From JAUIAI01 sp050633665 (GTDB lineage Bacteria; Pseudomonadota; Gammaproteobacteria; Burkholderiales; Burkholderiaceae_E): 64,000 bases of DNA. Both the position numbers and the translations under genes were made by a program. Numbering within the stretch: position 1 is the first letter of the stretch; each line of letters begins with the position of its first letter. A model generated the notes under the pieces. The model was not told the DNA's origin and searched no databases. It saw only the letters and a list, made by a program, of their open reading frames with translations. The DNA lies in assembly GCA_050633665.1 (NCBI GenBank), contig JBOEGY010000002.1, positions 124,001 to 188,000 on the forward strand, given 5' to 3'. This document shows, piece by piece, positions 60,496-64,000 of this stretch.

Positions 60496-62352
60496 TTATC
60501 TGACGGTTACTTTGGTCAATTCCTGACCGTCTTCACTCATGACATGAGTGGAACAAGCCAGGCACGGATCGAAGCTATGCAGCGTGCGCAGGATTTCAAC
60601 CGGTTGCTCAGGATTGACCATGGGCGTGTTCATCAGGCTTGCCTCGAACGCGCCTATCTGACCCTTGGTATCGCGTGGCGAACCATTCCACGTGGTTGGT
60701 ACGACACACTGGTAGTTGTCGATACGCCCGTCCTTGATCTGGATCCAGTGTCCGAGCATGCCACGCGGCGCAGCGACCGTCCCAACACCTTTGGCTTCTT
60801 TCGGCCAGGTGGACGGATCCCACTTCTCGGTGTTTGCGGTACTGGTATCTCCAGCCTTGATGTTGCCAATCAGTTGATTGAAGTCGTCCATCATCATCTC
60901 AGCGGCGTACTGACTTTCCAGTGCCCGGGCCAGCGTTCTGCCAATCGTGGTCGGGAGGAGTTGCTTGGCTGAATATTCCGTTTCCGGCAGGCCGAGTGCT
61001 TTGGGAATGCCGCGATTGATTGCGACTGCTGATTCGTCAACCTGTTCTTTGACCCGTTGACAGTACTGATTGCCTTTCATGGCGTGGGCATAACCGACGA
61101 TATAGCGAGACAACGGCCCCACTTCCACAGCATGTCCGCGCCAGCGCGGTGCTTTGATCCATGAGTATTTGGCGCTTTCATCCAGCTGCTCAATGTTGGT
61201 CTTTGTGCCCTTAAAATTCGGACCGAGTTCAAAGTTGGCTTCGGTCACCCCCTCCCAGGGGTGCAGACCTTTGGTTTCGTCTCCATACTTGTACCAGCTA
61301 TGGTTGACGAACTCCTGAACCTGCTCCGGATCTCGCGGATCGATCGGGAAAATCTCGTCCCAATTGCCGTCCAGAATCACCCCACCCGGTAGCTGTTGCG
61401 TACTCTCGTCATAAGGGACTTTTTCATAGGTGCCATAGTCGGCCACATTGGTAGCACTCAAGCCACCACCGTGCAGCCAGCCGGCTTGCTTGTACAGCGT
61501 GCCGATCGCCAGCACGTCAGGAACATAGACGTTGTTGTTGAACTCGATCATTTCCTGAATTCGGGACTGCACGAAGTTCAGGCGTTCCATGTTGATCGGT
61601 GCGCCGGCCGCGCCGTCTCCATCCAGGTTGATTGCACAGGGAACCCCGCCGACCAGATAATTCGGATGCGGGTTTTTGCCGCCAAAAATCGTATGGACTT
61701 TGACCCATTCTTTTTGCAAGTCAAGCGCTTCAAGGTAGTGGGTTACGGCCATCAGGTTGGCTTCGGGGGGCATAACGTAGGCGTCACTACCCCAGTAGCC
61801 GTTGGCAAACGGTCCAAGCTGTCCGCTATCAACGAACTTCTTGAGCCGGTTCTGAACGTCTCTGAAATAGCCCGGCGACGACTTCGGGTGAGCCGGTGAA
61901 ACCATTTGCTGTAATTCACTGGTCTTCTTGGGGTCTGCCTTGAGAGCCGAAATGACATCGACCCAGTCCAGTGCATGCAAATGGTAGAAGTGAACCGCAT
62001 GGTCATGAACCTGCAGGGTTTTTGCCATCATCTCCCGAATGAGATGTGCATTCAACGGGACTTTGATGTCCAGCGCGTCTTCCACCGCCCGTACCGAAGC
62101 CAAGGCATGGCAGCCGGTGCAGACCCCGCAGATTCGCTCAACAAATGCCCAGGCGTCGCGCGGGTCGCGACCTTTCAGGATGACTTCCAGGCCACGCCAC
62201 ATGGTCCCGGTGGATACAGCATTGCGAATAATATTGTTTTCATCGACATTGACCTCGCAGCGCATGTGGCCTTCTATGCGGGTCACCGGATCGACGACAA
62301 TGCGTCGGCCCGAATCGTCTAGGTTAAACCCTTGCGTCTCGTAGGCGCCCAT
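60496..62352 (-). CDS. hupL: Uptake [NiFe]-hydrogenase large subunit HupL
   Basis: The 618-residue catalytic subunit carries the nickel cysteine pairs C75/C78 in RICGVCTGCHA and C597/C600 in DPCLACSTH. After His603 a 15-residue tail VMSEDGQELTKVTVR remains, the extension cut off by HupD. The N-terminal RIEGHMRCEV and late PRGMLGHWIQIKDGRI segments are typical. It oxidises H2 on the periplasmic side and pairs with HupS. It follows hupS by 21 bases. Confidence 0.98.
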   Translation of the reverse strand: MGAYETQGFNLDDSGRRIVVDPVTRIEGHMRCEVNVDENNIIRNAVSTGTMWRGLEVILKGRDPRDAWAFVERICGVCTGCHALASVRAVEDALDIKVPLNAHLIREMMAKTLQVHDHAVHFYHLHALDWVDVISALKADPKKTSELQQMVSPAHPKSSPGYFRDVQNRLKKFVDSGQLGPFANGYWGSDAYVMPPEANLMAVTHYLEALDLQKEWVKVHTIFGGKNPHPNYLVGGVPCAINLDGDGAAGAPINMERLNFVQSRIQEMIEFNNNVYVPDVLAIGTLYKQAGWLHGGGLSATNVADYGTYEKVPYDESTQQLPGGVILDGNWDEIFPIDPRDPEQVQEFVNHSWYKYGDETKGLHPWEGVTEANFELGPNFKGTKTNIEQLDESAKYSWIKAPRWRGHAVEVGPLSRYIVGYAHAMKGNQYCQRVKEQVDESAVAINRGIPKALGLPETEYSAKQLLPTTIGRTLARALESQYAAEMMMDDFNQLIGNIKAGDTSTANTEKWDPSTWPKEAKGVGTVAAPRGMLGHWIQIKDGRIDNYQCVVPTTWNGSPRDTKGQIGAFEASLMNTPMVNPEQPVEILRTLHSFDPCLACSTHVMSEDGQELTKVTVR

Positions 62353-62373
62353 AGTGCTCGTCCTCTAATTGTT

Positions 62374-63489
62374 TTACTGGTTCGGTGATGTCGCCGGCTC
62401 GCTGCGTTTGCCCGTCTCTTTTGATTGGTCGTTGCCATCGCCTCGCACCCGCCTGGCTACCGAGAGGGCAGCATGTGCTGCAACCGCTGCCCCGACCACG
62501 CCGGCGGCCGTTCCGCCGATCTGATCGGCATTGGCTTCGATACCAAACTGAGGAATGTTTGTCAGACGGTCATAGAACGAACCCTTATCCCAGAAACCGT
62601 CTTCCGAACAGCCAATACAACCGTGACCGGCTTTAATCGGAAAACTTGTGCCTTCATTCCATTCGGTAGTCGAGCAGGCGTTGTAAGTGGTCGGCCCCTT
62701 GCAACCAACCTTGTAGAGGCAATAGCCTTTGCGTGCGGCATCGTCGTCAAAGGTCTCAACAAACTGGCCGGCATCAAAATGCGGGCGGCGATAACATTTG
62801 TCGTGAATTCGCTGGCTATAGAACATTTTCGGGCGGCCCTGGCGATCAAGCTCGGGAATTCGGTCGAATGTCAGCATGTAGGTGATTACCCCGGTCATCA
62901 CTTCGGGGATTGGCGGGCAGCCCGGCACCTTGATAATCGGCTTGTCAGTAATGACTTTGTCGATAGGGGTTGCCCGTGTCGGGTTGGGTTTGGCCGCCTG
63001 AACACAACCCCACGAGGCGCAAGAGCCCCAGCCGATAATCGCTTTTGCATCCTTGGCGGCGTGCTTGAGCTTCTCAACGAACGGCTTGCCTGACTGAATG
63101 CAGAACATGCCGTCTTCATTCAGCGGTGGATTGCCCTCAACCGCAAGGATGTAATTGCCTTTGTACTTCTCGATGATTTCTTCAAGCAATGCTTCTGCCT
63201 GATGTCCGGCCGCGGCCATCAAGGTATCGTCGTAGTCGAGTGAAATCATCGACAAGACCACGTCTTTGGCCAACGGGTGTGCCGATCGAATGAAACTCTC
63301 TGTACAACAAGTGCATTCAAGCCCGTGCAGCCAGACCACCGGCGTCCGAGGCTTGTTTTCCATGGCATACGCGATTTGTGGGACAAATGACGGCGCCAGC
63401 CCGAGTGAGGTCGCTGTTAGTGAGCAGTACTTTAAAAAGCTCCGTCGCGAAATCCCTTTGCGACGCATGACCTCATAAAACGTTTCCAT
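62374..63489 (-). CDS. hupS: Uptake [NiFe]-hydrogenase small subunit HupS, O2-tolerant type, Tat-exported
   Basis: The protein has 371 residues from the ATG at 63489, eight bases after AGGAGG; an ATG at 63495 is too close to it. The N-terminal ISRRSFLK is a strong Tat motif. The proximal cluster carries two additional cysteines: the segment ECTCCTESF in place of the usual CTGC, and GSCASWGCVQAA. Six cysteines point to the [4Fe-3S] cluster of oxygen-tolerant group 1d hydrogenases. The C-terminus has a hydrophobic Ala/Val/Gly-rich stretch, the membrane anchor toward HupC, then a polar tail. Confidence 0.97.
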   Translation of the reverse strand: METFYEVMRRKGISRRSFLKYCSLTATSLGLAPSFVPQIAYAMENKPRTPVVWLHGLECTCCTESFIRSAHPLAKDVVLSMISLDYDDTLMAAAGHQAEALLEEIIEKYKGNYILAVEGNPPLNEDGMFCIQSGKPFVEKLKHAAKDAKAIIGWGSCASWGCVQAAKPNPTRATPIDKVITDKPIIKVPGCPPIPEVMTGVITYMLTFDRIPELDRQGRPKMFYSQRIHDKCYRRPHFDAGQFVETFDDDAARKGYCLYKVGCKGPTTYNACSTTEWNEGTSFPIKAGHGCIGCSEDGFWDKGSFYDRLTNIPQFGIEANADQIGGTAAGVVGAAVAAHAALSVARRVRGDGNDQSKETGKRSEPATSPNQ

Positions 63490-63582
63490 CGCCATTGCCT
63501 CCTCTGTTGTTGTTTGCGGTTCGGTCGCATTGCGCCTGATGGCGCGTCTGGCGATCTGGATCGAACCGTTATCCCCGGCTAA

Positions 63583-63598
63583 CGCAAGACGCGGGCCA
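63583..63598 (-). promoter_or_regulatory. Candidate sigma-54 (-24/-12) promoter of the hydrogenase operon
   Basis: Read on the minus strand, TGGCCC-GCGTC-TTGCG fits TGGCAC-N5-TTGCW, with the invariant GG and GC separated by exactly ten bases. It lies about 95 bases before the hupS start and predicts a start near 63571. It fits with HupR, a sigma-54 activator, in the same locus. Found by eye, not scored. Confidence 0.7.
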
Positions 63599-63612
63599 GC
63601 AACAGAGTTGGC

Positions 63613-63635
63613 GTCACTAAGCGGCGCTAAGTGAC
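63613..63635. promoter_or_regulatory. 23-bp near-perfect palindrome upstream of the sigma-54 element
   Basis: GTCACTaAGCG-g-CGCTaAGTGAC has arms that pair at all but one position each side. It lies 15 bases upstream of the -24 element, with an AT-rich run (about 63636-63660) just beyond, possibly an IHF site. It could be a HupR enhancer or a repressor operator; the position, centred near -53, is close for an enhancer. Confidence 0.45.
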
Positions 63636-63804
63636 TAATTTCATGGAAAATTATATTTGTCTTTCACTGCCAGATCTGGCGCTGGCGATCGGCAAAACGA
63701 TAGCAGGGCTTTCCAGTTTTGGGGCAATACGGAAGCTGGCTTTCCAGCATGCCCCGGCCCTCCTCTGCGGCTTTGTCGGCCCGCCCGGATGCTTTGATTG
63801 AGGC
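63636..63804. other. Intergenic stretch, hup upstream region
   Basis: It contains an AT-rich segment and no convincing gene; the two overlapping short minus-strand frames have no protein-like pattern. No TTG-N5-CAA site as reported for HupR was found here. Confidence 0.4.
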
Positions 63805-64000
63805 TTATCTTGCGTGCTGGCGCCGCTTGAAGACGGAGACAATCGCCTGATCGCCATCGACTTGTACCCAATCACCCGTCTGAATGACCAAAAACGGGTC
63901 TTGGTCGAATTCGGTCACCGCTGGCGCGCGCGTGACGACAGCGCCGAGCGCAACTTTGGTGGTCATTTCGACAAACAACATGGCTGCCGGTGCGGTGCCG
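63805..64000 (-). CDS. C-terminal end of a PEP-utilising-enzyme-type swivelling domain (5' end outside window)
   Basis: A minus-strand frame open to the right edge encodes about 65 residues ending KRRQHAR. Near the end it has AVVTRAPAVTEF and a GDWVQVDGDQAIVSV segment, like the end of the phosphohistidine domain of PEP synthase and pyruvate phosphate dikinase (x-R-x-x-P-A-V, then G-D-x-V-x-V-D-G). The phosphohistidine itself would lie just before the visible part. It is separate from the hydrogenase operon by its stop codon and about 220 bases of gap before the sigma-54 element. The assignment rests on a short segment. Confidence 0.55.
   Translation of the reverse strand, partial: GTAPAAMLFVEMTTKVALGAVVTRAPAVTEFDQDPFLVIQTGDWVQVDGDQAIVSVFKRRQHAR

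Noticed and set aside
60496..63489. Search for a selenocysteine in the hydrogenase (NiFeSe type)
   Set aside because: Both nickel cysteine pairs are encoded by normal Cys codons and no in-frame TGA is present.
63636..63804. HupR-type TTG-N5-CAA enhancer upstream of hupS
   Set aside because: Not found on inspection; only near matches with wrong spacing.
1..64000. tRNA or rRNA genes, CRISPR arrays, insertion sequences, phage or toxin-antitoxin genes
   Set aside because: None was recognised on reading both strands; a tRNAscan and IS search would settle small or degraded cases.

Overview
The window is a stretch of proteobacterial chromosome, most likely gammaproteobacterial. The signs are a neighbouring L,D-transpeptidase and MepK-like pair, an acetoacetyl-CoA synthetase, a CspA protein, a RimK-like/retropepsin/7TM cassette and FNR-type promoters. 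There is no rRNA, tRNA, CRISPR array, insertion sequence or phage gene to fix the taxon. GC content looks moderately high. Genes are dense and often overlap by 1-10 bases.

Layout. Positions 1-7 kb hold envelope and general genes: an OmpA-domain end, a divergent Hfq-like protein with a long tail, a MepK-type endopeptidase convergent with an LdtD-type transpeptidase, AacS and CspA. Positions 7-12.4 kb hold a FemAB-like protein, an esterase, and a small sugar/glycan group (phosphohexomutase, nucleotidyltransferase, GT14 glycosyltransferase). Positions 12.4-17.2 kb hold a tight four-gene cassette: M14 peptidase lipoprotein, retropepsin-like protein, inactive transglutaminase-7TM protein and ATP-grasp ligase. 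Positions 17.2-26.6 kb hold an amidohydrolase, a cyclase-family hydrolase, a decayed MATE transporter fragment between them, a very large uncharacterised membrane protein, LrgA/LrgB and a DUF1989 protein.

Positions 26.6-28.1 kb are the most unusual part. On the minus strand a small membrane protein is followed by a SelW-like (Rdx family) gene whose redox motif is C-x-x-UGA, read here as selenocysteine. Two tandem paralogous genes for basic, Ser/Thr-rich peptides of about 60 residues follow. Conventional gene calling would truncate the selenoprotein.

Positions 28.5-44.6 kb hold an SDR, an EgtB-like sulfoxide synthase, a flavin monooxygenase, an M81/MlrC peptidase, a 6PGDH-like oxidoreductase, and then a 2-oxoacid:ferredoxin oxidoreductase (fused gamma-alpha plus beta) with a GltD-like flavoprotein. 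Acyl-CoA genes, a universal stress protein and a HemG-like flavodoxin follow. The stress-protein and flavodoxin promoters carry FNR boxes placed as in class II activation.

Positions 44.6-63.5 kb are one co-directional minus-strand [NiFe]-hydrogenase locus read from a probable sigma-54 promoter: hupS-L-E-C-D-F-G-H-I-J-K, hypA-B-F-C-D-E, hupR, hupU, hupV, hupT. It encodes an O2-tolerant-type uptake hydrogenase, its maturation proteins and a complete H2-sensing circuit (regulatory hydrogenase HupUV, kinase HupT, sigma-54 activator HupR). Together with the oxygen-sensitive ferredoxin oxidoreductase and the FNR boxes, this suggests a facultative H2 oxidiser living across oxic and low-oxygen conditions. 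The last 200 bases hold the C-terminal end of a probable PEP-utilising-enzyme swivelling domain on the minus strand.
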